A DNA stretch of 64,000 bases from Medicago truncatula (lineage: Eukaryota > Streptophyta > Magnoliopsida > Fabales > Fabaceae): the NCBI RefSeq assembly GCF_003473485.1, contig NC_053049.1:10788001-10852000 (forward strand). Reading direction: 5' to 3'. The notes under the pieces were generated by a model. That model did not search any database. It worked only from the letters and a program-made list of their open reading frames with translations, and was not told where the DNA came from. The translations under genes were made by a program, and so were the position numbers. This document shows, one piece after another, positions 22,786-33,988 of the stretch. Position 1 is the stretch's first letter. Each line of letters starts with the position of its first letter.

Positions 22786-23160
22786 TTGGTATAAATAGAA
22801 AAAGCATTCACGCGTATCTTACTCTTCACTCATTTTTAATCTTCATTCTTACCGAGTTACTTTTCACTCGCTTTCAATTTTCGTTCTCGCGCGCATTCTT
22901 AATTTCATCCATGACTTGCTTCTTGAAAACAGTTGCTATTGAAACTGAAAGAGTGATCGGCGAAGACATTTCTAAAAAAAGGAAAGTTTTGGATAATTCA
23001 TTAAATTTTCGTGCATATTTTTTATTTTTCTATTTCATTTCAGATCTTGATGTTCGCACAATACTCAGGCAAGTTCAAGATTATCGCTATTTTTGGATCT
23101 CAAAAAATCATAATTATTGTTTTTGTTTTTTAGATCTTATTTGTTTCTGATGATAGTGCT
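22786..23160 (+). CDS. Unrecognised TATA-led reading frame inside the foldback element
   Basis: GGTATAAATAG at 22789-22799 is a good TATA box. A pyrimidine-rich leader with repeated TTCACTC and TTCATTC words follows. The first ATG, at 22911, opens a 79-codon frame beginning MTCFLKTVAIETERVIGEDI and continuing SKKRKVLDN, a basic stretch that could be a nuclear-localisation-like signal. Further short in-frame pieces follow (TPTPEEVHMTL before a GTAAGT at about 23396; GLETKRVVTVAVDSTVCLNK at about 23490-23550). They could be downstream exons of a decayed gene, but I could not join them confidently and recognise no family. The true stop, exon number and coding status are unknown. Confidence 0.35.
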
Positions 23161-24031
23161 TAATCAATTTTAAGTCATCGATATTTAATCAATTTTGTGA
23201 TGTGATTTGTTGGTATTACTATTTAATCAATTTTATGACGTGATGTGTTGTTTTTTTAGATCTTTTTGTGTTTCGGATGATAGTACCTAATTATTGTTTT
23301 CCTTTACTTAAACCCTAAAAAATCTGATTAAAATATTTACATCAAATTATTTTGAATCAAAAACACCAACACCTGAAGAAGTTCACATGACATTGTAAGT
23401 TATTGTCACAATGTGTTGATTTTAATTTATTATGATTTTTTTTTACTATTATTTAATTATTAATACGTATGTTTAGGAATTCAAAAGAGGCTTGGAAACT
23501 AAGAGAGTTGTCACGGTTGCTGTTGATTCTACTGTTTGCTTGAACAAACTAAGACTTCTCTTAGGATTTGGAAATGGAGCAACAGTTATCTATGCATATG
23601 TTAGCATAATAAAATCAATTATATAATAACGGTTGGAAATTGCGTTATATTTTTCATATGCTATTTTTTTCAATAAAATCAATTATATAATAACTGTTGG
23701 AAATTCAAAGAAGCCACATTGAACTTTCCTTTTCAAAAATGAAATTCAAAGAGAAGGAAAACAAATTAAACACACCTATGAAATTGATGGAGACCAGACA
23801 ACATTGCAAAACTGTTTATGTTAGACAAATTTACTTTAGGGACAACGAGGGAGAAAAAAACACATAAAATTTTCATTTTTCAAAATTAAATTTAGAGAGA
23901 AGGAAAAAAATAAAAGAAAACATCAACCTCAGGTAAATGACGACATTGAATACTAAATCAGCGATCCTGATAAACAATGATAAAATAATATTAAGCATGT
24001 TCTCATGCACAATAAAAGAATGGATAACAGA

Positions 24032-24217
24032 TTACAACAAAAATGTCATATCTTTGTTCATGAAATTGTCATCATTATTTAAAAACTTATCGTTTGTCTC
24101 AAGAACATGGCCGACTTTTTGGCATCGAGGACAATGACGAACAAATTTCCAATCTCCCCTAACTTTACATTTTCTGCAAGAGTGGTTGATGACTTTACGT
24201 GAGGAATTCAGAGGCAA
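24032..24217 (-). CDS. Possible zinc-ribbon fragment
   Basis: A 61-codon frame with CRKC, 11 residues, then CPRC and KVGHV. This CxxC-CxxC pair could bind zinc. It lies inside the foldback-like element on the opposite strand to the TATA-led frame. No longer frame continues it and no family is recognised. It may be the only trace of an element-encoded protein, or chance. Confidence 0.25.
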   Translation of the reverse strand: MPLNSSRKVINHSCRKCKVRGDWKFVRHCPRCQKVGHVLETNDKFLNNDDNFMNKDMTFLL

Positions 24218-25394
24218 AAGGTGTAGGATAAACTACCTTCAAAGAAAATACATTGAAAATGCTTCAATAGGTTTCCTTTGATCGAGGATTATACAACAAT
24301 CATTTTTTTATTAGGTGAAGTCAGTTGCATGAATCAGACCACAATGCAAAATTGAATTGTGAACCACATCCATGTTAGTTAATTGGTTAATTGTTCATTT
24401 GTTCTTAAACTAAGAAATATATCTAACAATAATTCCTCGAAAGTAGAAAATCAAAATATGATAAAAGAATTTTAAAAAAAGACACAACAATAACATTAAG
24501 CTAAGCAATGCATTAATGATTGACTCCTAAATTCTAATACTTCATTGCACCAAAATTGTTTTCAAGAAGGTTGTAATGAGTTTTATTAACAAACAGTACT
24601 GGGCTTTTGGTTGAAATTCATAGTTGCACAACAACAAATTCTAATTTGCATCATGATTAATGTTCAAACAAAATATTCATATATTTTTGCAATAACATAT
24701 GATCCAACTTTTGAGATAATGAATTAAAATGAACAAAGTTCATATGAAGTTCCAAATAACGTTTGTGTTAATATTATTAAAAAAATACACAATTGATGTA
24801 TATATTAATTACTATGTTTTTTAATGTTCTTAAACTGTGTTGGTTTATAAGAAAGATAGAAACTACTCATTGTTATAAATTAACTTCTTTCATTACTGTC
24901 ACATCTACTTTTTGGAGATTGATATACAAATTTACGATCACTATCAAAAAAAAAACTTATTATTATCATTTAATATACAAATTTATTATCTCCTACCGTA
25001 AAAAAAAAAAACTTATTATCATTTGGAAAAAAATTATACAAATGTTGTATCTACTCACTATGTGCTTCAATATTCTTAAATTGTGTTGGTTTTGTTAGAA
25101 GCAATCCCTTTATAATTGCATTTGTAGAAGATTGCATGGAAGTGGATTGAATGTACAATTTTATTCAAAGTAATTAAAATTGAATAAAATTTAGTGGAAC
25201 TTGTATGTTGTAGTAGTAGGAAAAATGTGTTGAATTGATTCTCCATTTGTTGTGTACAAACATATATTCTCCCCTGTCAACAAATTTGCATATGTATAAT
25301 GCTCTGTAATTTATTCTAAAATATTGTGAAATGCTTTGTAGTGTATGACAGCTGTAATTTGCATATGTATAATGCTCTGTAATTTATTTTCAAA

Positions 25395-25621
25395 AACAAA
25401 AAATTTTGCAGGGATCTTTTTAAAAAACAAAATATTTTGCAGGGACCAAAAACTACAAAATCGGTTCAGTCATCATGTGCCACGTATGCAAATCATCACA
25501 AAAATGGAGTCGGGGACTATTTTAAAAAACAAAAATAAATTGCAAGGACCAAAAACAATTTTTTTAGAGGGATTAAAATCAAAACGAGGCATATTTGCAG
25601 GGACTAAAACCATATTTTAGC
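25395..25621. mobile_element. Half of a GGCTAAAATATGG-type MULE MITE
   Basis: The right half of the element found complete at 46237-46588. It ends CCATATTTTAGCC and shares GTGCCACGTATG...AATCATCACAAAA and AAAACGAGGCATATTTGCAG. The left end is missing, lost at the junction with the foldback arm. Confidence 0.8.
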
Positions 25622-25654
25622 CCTTATATTTTGTTCATTTTGCACAATTTGGCT

Positions 25655-25940
25655 TTATCAGGTGTATGCGCAGGCAATTTCTGCAGTATGTCAAATTGAT
25701 TATCCATGTGATCTTTTACTAATTCAAGTACTCGAGGGTTCTGAAGATGAGATCATAGAATGGTTAATTAAGGTCGAGGTCTCTAAGTGGAATCTAAAGG
25801 TAGTCAACATAATCTATCGGCATCGCTTGGCCAGGACCGGATATAAAGCTGAAAAACTGAATTGTGCAATGAGCTGTGACTATGTAAAAAACTATGTATT
25901 TTTTGCAATATTTGATACACACTTTGAGTTTATCATATAA
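25655..25940 (+). pseudogene. Cellulose-synthase-like C (CSLC) exon fragment
   Basis: The frame after an apparent splice acceptor (TTTATCAG at about 25655-25661) reads [17 protein letters not shown], then [35 protein letters not shown] and [10 protein letters not shown]. This is the glycosyltransferase family 2 core of CSLC (xyloglucan backbone synthase) or, less likely, CSLA proteins. The catalytic FDADF motif is changed to FDTHF, which loses the second Asp, and the frame stops six residues later where a full protein would continue for hundreds. The kept acceptor shows a genomic DNA fragment and not a processed copy. It cannot encode an active enzyme. Confidence 0.82.
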
Positions 25941-26543
25941 GGTTTAAACCATAATTTGATCGCTTATTATAATTTCAAATATTGCGCTTACTTGGTTCTA
26001 AGGATGTTTGAGATCTTATAGTGTAATCGTTGTGTTGGGAAGTTTAAATTACCGTTGAAATGCAAAGATAATTTGCATTCTGAGTTAATATTTGTTACTT
26101 GCTTTTCTCAAATTATTGAAATGGTGTTTCTTGGATTGTATAATGATAATTCTCAAGTCAAGAACGTTTTTACTAAACCAGTGTCCTATTATCTTTGTAA
26201 ATTACTTTCATCTATATCAAGTTGGTTTATCAACTTATGACAAATATATTTAGAAAAAATAATAATATTAGGCTTGCGTATAATGATAAATAGGCTTTTA
26301 AAAGGCATAAATTTCATTAAAATTATAAGAATACACACACCTATTTGGTTCTAAAAATAATCTGTTACGTACCTAATCTAAAATGTATGAACATTGAAAA
26401 TGATAAAGATGTAAAAATAATGTCATCTTTGACAATTTTTTTTGTTGGTGTCTTATATATGATATTGAGTTTTTATTATTTCTTCAATGTTTTTATTAAT
26501 TATACATGAAATTTATTATATGTTATATTCTGCTTTATTTTAT
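25941..26543. other. Intergenic, no gene seen
   Basis: AT-rich, no recognisable coding stretch. It could include intron sequence carried with the CSLC fragment. Confidence 0.5.
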
Positions 26544-26743
26544 GAGAAATGCTAAGGACAAACTCTCAAACACACTCTTTCAACACACTCCAATAATAGG
26601 AAGCCACCTCACCCCAATTTTTAATACATTTCAATTTCATATTAGGTTGTCAGTTAATTAAACAAAGGATGGGGATGATGTGTCAACATGTTATTGGAGT
26701 GTGTTGAAAGAGTGTGTTTGAGAGTTTGTCCTTAGCATTTCTC
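26544..26743. mobile_element. Mutator-type MITE (200 bp), long perfect ends
   Basis: Inverted ends of more than 50 bp start GAGAAATGCTAAGGACAAAC and are essentially identical on both sides. The flanks TTATTTTAT (26535-26543) and ATATTTTAT (26744-26752) match at 8 of 9 bases, a 9-bp target duplication typical of Mutator-like elements. There is no coding content. Confidence 0.88.
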
Positions 26744-26752
26744 ATATTTTAT

Positions 26753-27660
26753 TACACACTATCGCACGGGTAGAAGAATCATACCTATTAAGAGGAGCAC
26801 ACTTGAAAGTCCCAAATTAACACTACTAGATCAATCAACGTGAGTTCACATATCCAATAATTTTATTTTCTTTTAATTTAATAAATTTAAGATAATGAGA
26901 TAATACTTCAATATACAAGGGAAGATTTTTTTTACTTCAAAAGTGTTTATAAATTGATTTACATTTATATTTTTCAAAGCTCCATTAGCAAGACTCACTC
27001 AGAACATCTAAATCTAAATTTTTTCTTTTTATCATCATCATTAGAATAAACTCTTGATGTATTTCTTTTATAAAAGGCTAAATTGAAATTATATTACCAC
27101 AAAACCCGAGTTCCCCAAACACAAGGCGTGTCGAGAGGAAGGTGCAAAATCAAGAGATTATAAAGTCAGTATCACAAACAAAACAAACAAAGAGTAGAGA
27201 AAGAAATGAGCTAGCTAAGTTATAGCACCCAAACACATAAGAGGATGAGTCCACCAAAAATGGTAATCAAAAGCAAAAATAACAGATTTCACTTTCAACT
27301 ACCAATACGTTAATAACTTGATTTTATCGAGTAACTAAGTCATATTATGTTTCTTATGCTTAAAGATTCCTCCATTTCTTTTATTCATAACACCCAAACA
27401 CAAATAAATCATAAAACACTCATTACAAATCGACGACATTTTGAATTAACTCTTAAAGTTCAATGTTTCCTAATTTTCCCATCACCAATTATTAAATCCT
27501 TTCATTATCACCCTAGATCTCTCTCCATTTTGTTTTTCTCTTCATCTATATCCATTTTATCCACACTTCCCCACAAAAATCTTGTACTACTTTTCTATTT
27601 TACAAAAAATCCAAAAAAAGTAGGGTCAAACAAGCCCCTAAAAATATCCTAATCCAAACC
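26753..27660. other. Intergenic and upstream region of the DUF2358 gene
   Basis: AT-rich. A 101-codon frame at 27347-27652 is low-complexity and lies just upstream of the DUF2358 gene; no domain is visible, and it probably covers the promoter or leader. Confidence 0.5.
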
Positions 27661-27670
27661 CATCACACAT

Positions 27671-27678
27671 TTTCCCGC
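27671..27678 (+). promoter_or_regulatory. E2F-like site TTTCCCGC
   Basis: An exact match to the plant E2F consensus TTTSSCGC, 126 bases before the DUF2358 start codon. A single 8-base match is weak evidence. Confidence 0.3.
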
Positions 27679-27803
27679 TTATTAACTCAATAAATCAAAT
27701 TATCCACAACATAATCTCATTTTCCCTTCATAATTCAGTTTTCCCGGAAAATTTGTAATTTTCTTAATCGATTTTCCCTAACAAAAAAATTCAACCTTTC
27801 TCA

Positions 27804-30446
27804 ATGACTCTTCTAATACACTCCCCGGAAATTCACGTTACCCCTCAATTCGCACAAAACCCTAACCCTAATTCGCGAAAACTCCACAATTTCAAACCAT
27901 ATGCAAAATTGAACGCAATTGGGTCAAAGAACAGGGTAAAAATTTCATGTGATGTGAAGGATTTTGCGGTTTTGGAATTGGGTTTGGATCGGAACGTGAA
28001 GCAGTATGGTCAATTTTCGGTTCCGGTGAAAAGTGGTTCGAAATCGAGCAAAGAGGAAGAAGAAGAAAAACAGAATTATTACTTGAATATGGGTTATGCT
28101 ATACGAACTTTGAGGGAGGAGTTTCCTGATCTCTTTTATAAAGAACTTAGCTTTGATATCTATAGGTTTGTATTTTGATTCATTTATTTCATGATTTTGC
28201 TTATTCTTGTGTTGTGATGATTTTGCTTAATCTATTTTTAAAAGTATTTAAGTGTAAATACTAAGGGCATGTTTGAATTGACTTATTTGAACTTATCTGC
28301 TAACATAAGTTTTGTGAGACTGTTTGATAGAATTTATGAAAACAGCTTATGACAATTTTCAAAAGCTTTTTTCAGCTTGTTTTCATAAGTTGCTAATATA
28401 GCTTATAAAGACAACTTATAGCATATACAAAAACAATTTAACTTTATTTTATGATTTGCTATAGAAATAGTTTACGTGAGCTTATACATAATCACTTATC
28501 ATGATAAGTGCTAGTGCTATAAGCCACACATACACTGTTCATCAAAACTGGCTCTAAATGGTCAAACTTGTTATGGAAGGTAGTTATGTAAGCTTATTAA
28601 TGATAGAAATCAAGATTGGGTTTTCAAGGGAGTAATTTGACATATATAATATATGAGTAAATAGACAAATTGATTCTCAAAATTATAATCATCAATCAAA
28701 ATAGTCTTTGAATTTTATGAATTGGCAAATGATTCTTGGGAATGTAATGTGTTAGTCAAAATGGTCCATCTTTAACTTTGGTTGTTAGAGGCTATATGAT
28801 GTGACGCAATAAATGTTCATTTGGCCTTCCGCGTGGATACCGAGTTAATGCACCCTCTATTAACGTTGTCGTTGGAGACTATGACATGACACATTAAATG
28901 AACACAGAGCCTTCCGTGCGGGTGCCACATCAACGGTCCATCTAATCATTTGGGGAACTAATTGTGTTGGTCCATGTGTTAACTTATTAAGGAGCATGCC
29001 ACATGGGGTATTGTAATATGCACAAAAATCATAAAGATTGTGCCAATGAATCTTGTTCTGTTATTTATAGTTGTGATCTTTTTGGTAATTACTATTTCCT
29101 TATCAATTAAAAGTGAAATGATTGATGCCCTTTACTCATAGCTTACTCGCCTTTTTTTTAATAACCTATATTGGCTATCATAATGGAAGTGTAGTACTGT
29201 CAAATTTTACTTGATGGCTAGTTGAGTATATTGAAGCTGTGATTAGTGTATTCTGCATCATGACTTATGTCACCTTATATTATGCCAAAAAATTGTTGTA
29301 CTTGTTTAAGCAATTCTCAGTTTGAGCTCTAAGCATTGCATTACTGTATTGAGGAAGGTTATTATACTAGCCATAATAGTAACAAGACCTAATACTCTTT
29401 TAATTGGGTTAATAAGATTAGACAAAAATAATTCTCCTTTCTTTTTATATTTCAGAGGAGTTGCAAAATCATATACTATCCATTGGTTGATTTAGGCAAC
29501 GGGTTGTTAGAATAAGGAGTAGGACTAATTGTTCCATAACTGGATGGATTTCCAAATGAGAAAATAATTGTTTGAGCTTATTGCAGCAGTAGGGTAGGGA
29601 GAGGTAGAAAGAGAGATGGGTTGGGGAATTATGGGGAAAATATCATACTGGGAGACTGTGAATACATGTACATCAGATGTTGACATCGAGATAGAGATTT
29701 CAATGCAAATGCGATCAGCGAAGTATTGCACGGTCTCCTTGTCATGCTATTTAGTGCGATTTAGAACCCGCATATTTGGAAGGGGCTAGTAGGGCCAAAA
29801 TACATTCTTAGGGCCTTCATCGCTGGAAATGCTTGTTTTTCAGACATTCAGACCTAAGCCTCTTTCCACCCTATCCAATAAATGAAATCAAATACATTTT
29901 CCCACTACTTTATTTGAATATCATAGGTTGGTTACTTGGTTATGTTATGTGCTTGTGTTAAAATAATGAGCACCATATTAATGTTTTCTCTACTCAGATC
30001 GGCTAAATTTGCTGTCTATAACATCTCTTTTGTATTTTTTCAGGGATGATATTGTATTGAAGGATCCTCTGAATACGTTTATGGGTATTGAGAATTACAA
30101 ATCGATCTTTTGGAACCTTCGATTCCATGGCAAGATATTTTTCAAAGCTTTGTGGATAGACATAAACAGTGTGTGGCAGCCTGTTGAGAATGTCATTATG
30201 GTTCGCTGGACGGTTCACGGGATCCCACGAGTTCCATGGGAAAGCCGCGGTAGGTTTGATGGAACTTCTGAGTATAAACTTGACAAACAAGGCAAGATTT
30301 ATGAGCATCGGGTTGACAACATTGCTTTTAACAAACCTCCTAGGTTTAAAGTGATGGCAGTGGAAGAATTGATTCAATCTCTTGGCTGTCCGCAGACCCC
30401 AGGACCAACTTACTTTGAAATATCTTCATCTACTAAGAGAAAGTAA
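27804..30446 (+). CDS. DUF2358 (NTF2-like) protein, probably plastid
   Basis: Two exons, 27804-28165 and 30044-30446, join in frame (TAT AG|G GAT) to give about 254 residues. The N-terminus is rich in Ser, Asn and Pro and poor in acidic residues, as in a chloroplast transit peptide (inference). After an acidic EEEEE linker (about 84-90) the conserved part starts with YAIRTLREEFPDLFYKELS, then DDIVLKDPLNTFMGIENYKS, and MVRWTVHGIPRVPWESRGRF, then YKLDKQGKIYEHRVDNIAFN. This pattern is the DUF2358 family, an NTF2-like fold found in plants and cyanobacteria with no established reaction. The 1.88-kb intron holds two repeat insertions. The start was chosen as the first ATG of the open frame. Confidence 0.9.
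28262..29000. repeat. MITE-like insertions in the DUF2358 intron
   Basis: Two blocks: 28262-28560, beginning GGGCATGTTTGAATTGACTT, rich in CTTAT/ATAAG words; and about 28650-29000, with paired ATCAAAATAGTC / GTCAAAATGGTC and two related CTTCCGYG words (28828 and 28911). Both are non-coding. Boundaries are approximate. Confidence 0.5.
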
Positions 30447-31022
30447 AATCTACTCATGCTCTTCAAAAAGTTTTGGACCAAATTGTGCATATTATGTATA
30501 CTTTGAGCTAGATATCTAGCATCTTGTTGTAACATATAACCTTTGAGAAAATGTCTTTTTTCTGTAACATATAACCTTCGACAAAATGTCTTTTTCTGTA
30601 GCTTAATGGTTTATCTGTATCTGATGGGTTCCTGATCTGCTGCTGTAACTAGTTGAATTTGAAAAGCCGTGTATATATTTATATTTTAATTGTGTAATTG
30701 TTCAGTCTTTATCTTCATAAAAGAAATTCATGTACCAATCTTGCAAGAATAAGGGCCTGTTTGATTAACTTCTGCTTTTTAGTTTTCTAAAACTATTTTA
30801 TAAATCGATTTTCAAAAACAGGTTTTTAGAAGTAAATAAAAAAAAACTTGTTTGGTAGTTCTATATTTAAAAACTGTTCTACAGAAGAGAAAATAAAAAA
30901 AATTGTTTGATGAGTTTGTTTTTGCAAATCCCCATTTTTGGAGTTAAATTTTTGAAATAAGACTCTAATTTGCAATAAATGTGATATATGATAGACCAAA
31001 AAAAGGTTGATCGTAAAAAAAG

Positions 31023-31308
31023 GGGTTAATAGTGTTTTTCACTCCTGTAATATATGTCATTTCTGGTTTTCGCCCCTATAAAATTTTCGGTTTGATTTGC
31101 ACCCTCGTAATTTATTTTTTTCCGGAAAACACCCTTAATAGGCCATTCAAAAACCAAAATTTCTTGAAAAAAAATTCTGAAAATGGCCTATTAGGGGTGT
31201 TTTCCGGAAAATAAAATTTTTACAAGGGTGCAAATCAAACCGAAAATTTTATAGGGGCGAAAATCGAAAATGACATATATTACAGGGGTGAAAAACACTA
31301 TTAACCCT
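31023..31308. mobile_element. MITE with GGGTTAATAGTG ends (286 bp)
   Basis: Nearly the whole element is an inverted repeat: GGGTTAATAGTGTTTTTCAC at the left matches the reverse of the right end. The flanks TAAAAAAAG and TAAAAAAAC agree at 8 of 9 bases, fitting a 9-bp duplication (Mutator type) or an 8-bp duplication with one terminal mismatch. Confidence 0.85.
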
Positions 31309-31518
31309 AAAAAAACTATTTTTATGTATATGATAAATTAAAGAACCAAAAATATAATTAAGTTTTATAATTAAACAAAAATTATGTTCACAAATTCTAC
31401 CTTAACTGACAAAAATGTCAAAATTGTTAGATCGGATATTGTGCTCGACTCCTTTACTTATATGTGTGAGTTCTAAATTTTACGTGATTGATGTCATTTC
31501 ATCTATCTAAATAAATTA

Positions 31519-31889
31519 GGGTTAATATTGTTTCACCCCTTGTAATATAGGTCATTTTCGGTTTTACCCTTGTAAAATATATTTTTTGGATTTCGTCATT
31601 GTAAGTTGAAGATTTTTTGTTTTGGACCTTTATGAATTTTGACTTTACAAAATCGAAAATATAGCATGGGTTAAACCGAAATTCACTCAAATTAACAGGG
31701 GGTAAACCGAAATTTGCTCAAATTACAACGGAATAAACCGAAATTTGGTCAAATTACAGGGAGTGAAATTTTCATGAAGGTCCAAAATCAAAAAATCTTC
31801 AAATTACAAGGATGAAATTAAAAAAAAAATATATTTTACAGGGGAAAACGGAAACGACCTATATTACAGGGGTAAAACACTATTAACCC
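31519..31889. mobile_element. MITE with GGGTTAATATTG ends (371 bp)
   Basis: Same end family as 31023-31308 (GGGTTAATATTGTTTCACCC against reversed GGGTTAATAGTGTTTTACCC). The flanks AATAAATTA and AAAAAATTA match at 8 of 9. The interior has three TAAACCGAAATT repeats. Confidence 0.83.
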
Positions 31890-31924
31890 AAAAAATTATT
31901 AACTAAAAGAACAGTCGAAAAAAT

Positions 31925-32052
31925 TACAATATTATAAGGATATTGCATATTATATTTAGAGGCCGGAGTTCGAACCCTAGACACCTCACTTCTCCACAAT
32001 TAAATTGTGTGAGCTCTAGCCACTAGGCTACTTGATAAAAAAAAAAAAAAAC
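31925..32052 (+). mobile_element. tRNA-derived SINE, long form, 5'-decayed
   Basis: It shares GGATATTGCATATTATAT, GAGTTCGAACCCTAG (B-box) and CTCCACAATTAAATTGTG with the copy at 6901-7042, and ends in CTACTTGAT plus a long A-run. The A-box end is not recognisable. Confidence 0.8.
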
Positions 32053-32934
32053 ATAAAAAAAAAAAAAATATTAAGCTGGTACATTACAATTTACAAATCC
32101 ATATCACACTGTTCAACTTTTTTACTTTAGCAAAGCAATTTTTTCAATTATATTGTATTCTATCATGCATTATCAAAATTACAATACTGCCATTAATGAA
32201 AATTGTTACTTTTCTCCGTGTTTTCCCTTTTCTCCAGAGAATACAAAATTGAAAACAGAAATCGGAAACATCTTTTAGCAGTTTTGCTTTTTCAGTTTTA
32301 AAAACCATTAAAATGAAAATAGTTTTCTAAAACAGTTTTTAGAAACATGTCAATCAAACAAGTTTTTTTTATTCTAAGTTTTTAAAAACAAAAAAACTGT
32401 TTTTGAAAACTGAATCAAACAGGCTATAATTCTTTTTTTTTCTTTCTAAAAACTCATCTATCAAGTCTCCTGTGTTTGATTGTAAAAATGTCTTGTGTTT
32501 ATGTTATGTTTTTTTATTGAAGAACACTTACAATACTATAGGTATGTTCCCTACATACCCGTGTTACCAATATTTGGTTTTTAGACACTGGTTAACCCGT
32601 TTTTGCGCCGCTATTGCTCCGGATTTCAAGGTTGCCGGAGAGTGTGGTAGCTGGTTTTTTTTTTTTTTTTTCTTGAAAGAAAGCGGTGTTTGCTAATGTG
32701 AGCTAGGTTTGCAGGTTGTTATTATTTTGAAAATGAAGGCTGGTTGGTGTAATGCGAAACACATGTGGACAGTGATGGGAACAGCGATGCATCTATGGAG
32801 CTTAAAGCAGATTTAGCTATATGATGAGCAGAAACCTAGGATGAAGAATCCTTGAATTTTGCTGGAGGAGGACGTAGCTTTCAAATATTTAAGATCTAGA
32901 AACACATTTAAAATGATGCTAAACTACATATTTA

Positions 32935-33078
32935 TCTGTCAAGGAGGGTTGGCTTAATTGGTAAGAAGTTGACTCACATGTAAGGTTGTAAGTGCAACCC
33001 ATGAAGCCACGTGAGGACTTCTTTGATGGATGATATATACCTTTGTTAGCGCTCTTCGACACTTTAACCATAAAAAAA
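32935..33078 (+). mobile_element. Second SINE family copy with 14-bp TSD
   Basis: The duplication AAACTACATATTTA (32921-32934 and 33079-33092) bounds a unit with an A-box-like TTGGCTTAATTGGTAAG, a B-box-like GGTTGTAAGTGCAACCC and an A-run tail. Its body has no similarity to the 6901-7042 family. Confidence 0.85.
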
Positions 33079-33139
33079 AAACTACATATTTACTTTATAT
33101 TCACTATTATGATTTTTTTGGTCAACTATTATGAAATTG

Positions 33140-33208
<69 letters not shown>
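33140..33208. repeat. (TA)n(TG)n microsatellite
   Basis: About 50 bases of TA alternation followed by about 18 of TG. It explains the Ile-Tyr and Cys-Val runs in overlapping frames. Confidence 0.95.
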
Positions 33209-33209
<1 letters not shown>

Positions 33210-33988
33210 ATTATTAATAATAAATTTTTTATGAATAAACGGGGCAAAACGCCCAAACTGAAAAAGCTAACTATAGGAAAGCAGATCATCGTAGCGTCAA
33301 CCAACAGAGGATACATCCTTAAACAAAAACCAAATGGGATATAAATAAAAGGCAAGTAGAGATTAAAATCATGTTTAGCCAAAGCATCCATCATTTGGTT
33401 TGCTTAAGATTCCAACGAACTTCACAATCACCTTGCGATAAGGTTTAAATACGATAGATAAGAGGATAAGAAGGGTGACAAACAACGACCAACCCCGACT
33501 TAAAAGTTGGTCAATAAAGTTAAAATACAAGAGATAAGGGTGACAACAACAAACCCTAACTTAAAAGTTGGATAGAAGTAAGAGAATCACTCTCAATAAT
33601 GTGATCAAATGCTCCGTGATTAAATAAATAAATGTATTATCAAATAAATCCCTTAAAACAAAAGATTGAATAAACTTTGTCAAAAAAAAAAAGATTGAAT
33701 ATACCAATAAATGGATAATTACAAATTTTGGATTTTTGTTTTTTTTGTGTTTTTGGAAAAGGATAAACAATCTATTGTCTCGGAGGTTTTATCTGAGTAA
33801 ATTGTTGAAACATGACTTATTAAACTGATGGACTCAAATAACTAAATGCAATTTATCAGAGGATCACATGCATATCACATCTAAACAAAGAAAACGTTAA
33901 TATAGGAATAGATAACAATCACCTAAGTGTTGGTCTAATTAAAGAAAAAGATTTGGATATACATGTGCACATGACAAAATATTCTCTC

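Larger units (their letters stand above)
21200..25355. mobile_element. Large inverted-repeat (foldback-like) element
   Basis: The left arm (about 21200-22000) and right arm (about 24525-25355) are inverted copies of one another over roughly 800 bp, clearly alignable by eye with scattered changes. Anchors: GGAGAATATATGTTTGTATA at 21284 against TACAAACATATATTCTCC at 25255, and the ATGCAATCTTCTACAAATGC block at about 21423 against its reverse at about 25118. A third copy of the inner arm half (22020-22320) has the right-arm orientation. The 2.2-kb interior holds a perfect hairpin, a SINE and a TATA-led unrecognised frame. Long-armed foldback elements are usually Mutator-related, but no target duplication or transposase was found here, so class is unproven. 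Confidence 0.8.
30753..32426. mobile_element. Element with GGGCCTGTTTGATT ends carrying two nested MITEs and a SINE
   Basis: The left end GGGCCTGTTTGATTAACTTC and the reversed right end AGCCTGTTTGATTCAGTTTT, with long A/T-rich sub-terminal similarity, bound a 1.67-kb unit. Inside lie two related MITEs (31023-31308 and 31519-31889) and a SINE (about 31925-32052). No coding frame is present. No matching target duplication was established for the outer unit, so its class is open. Confidence 0.65.

Noticed and set aside
33043-33394. Open frames on both strands with Ile-Tyr runs
   Set aside because: They are translations of the (TA)n(TG)n microsatellite and carry no protein signal.
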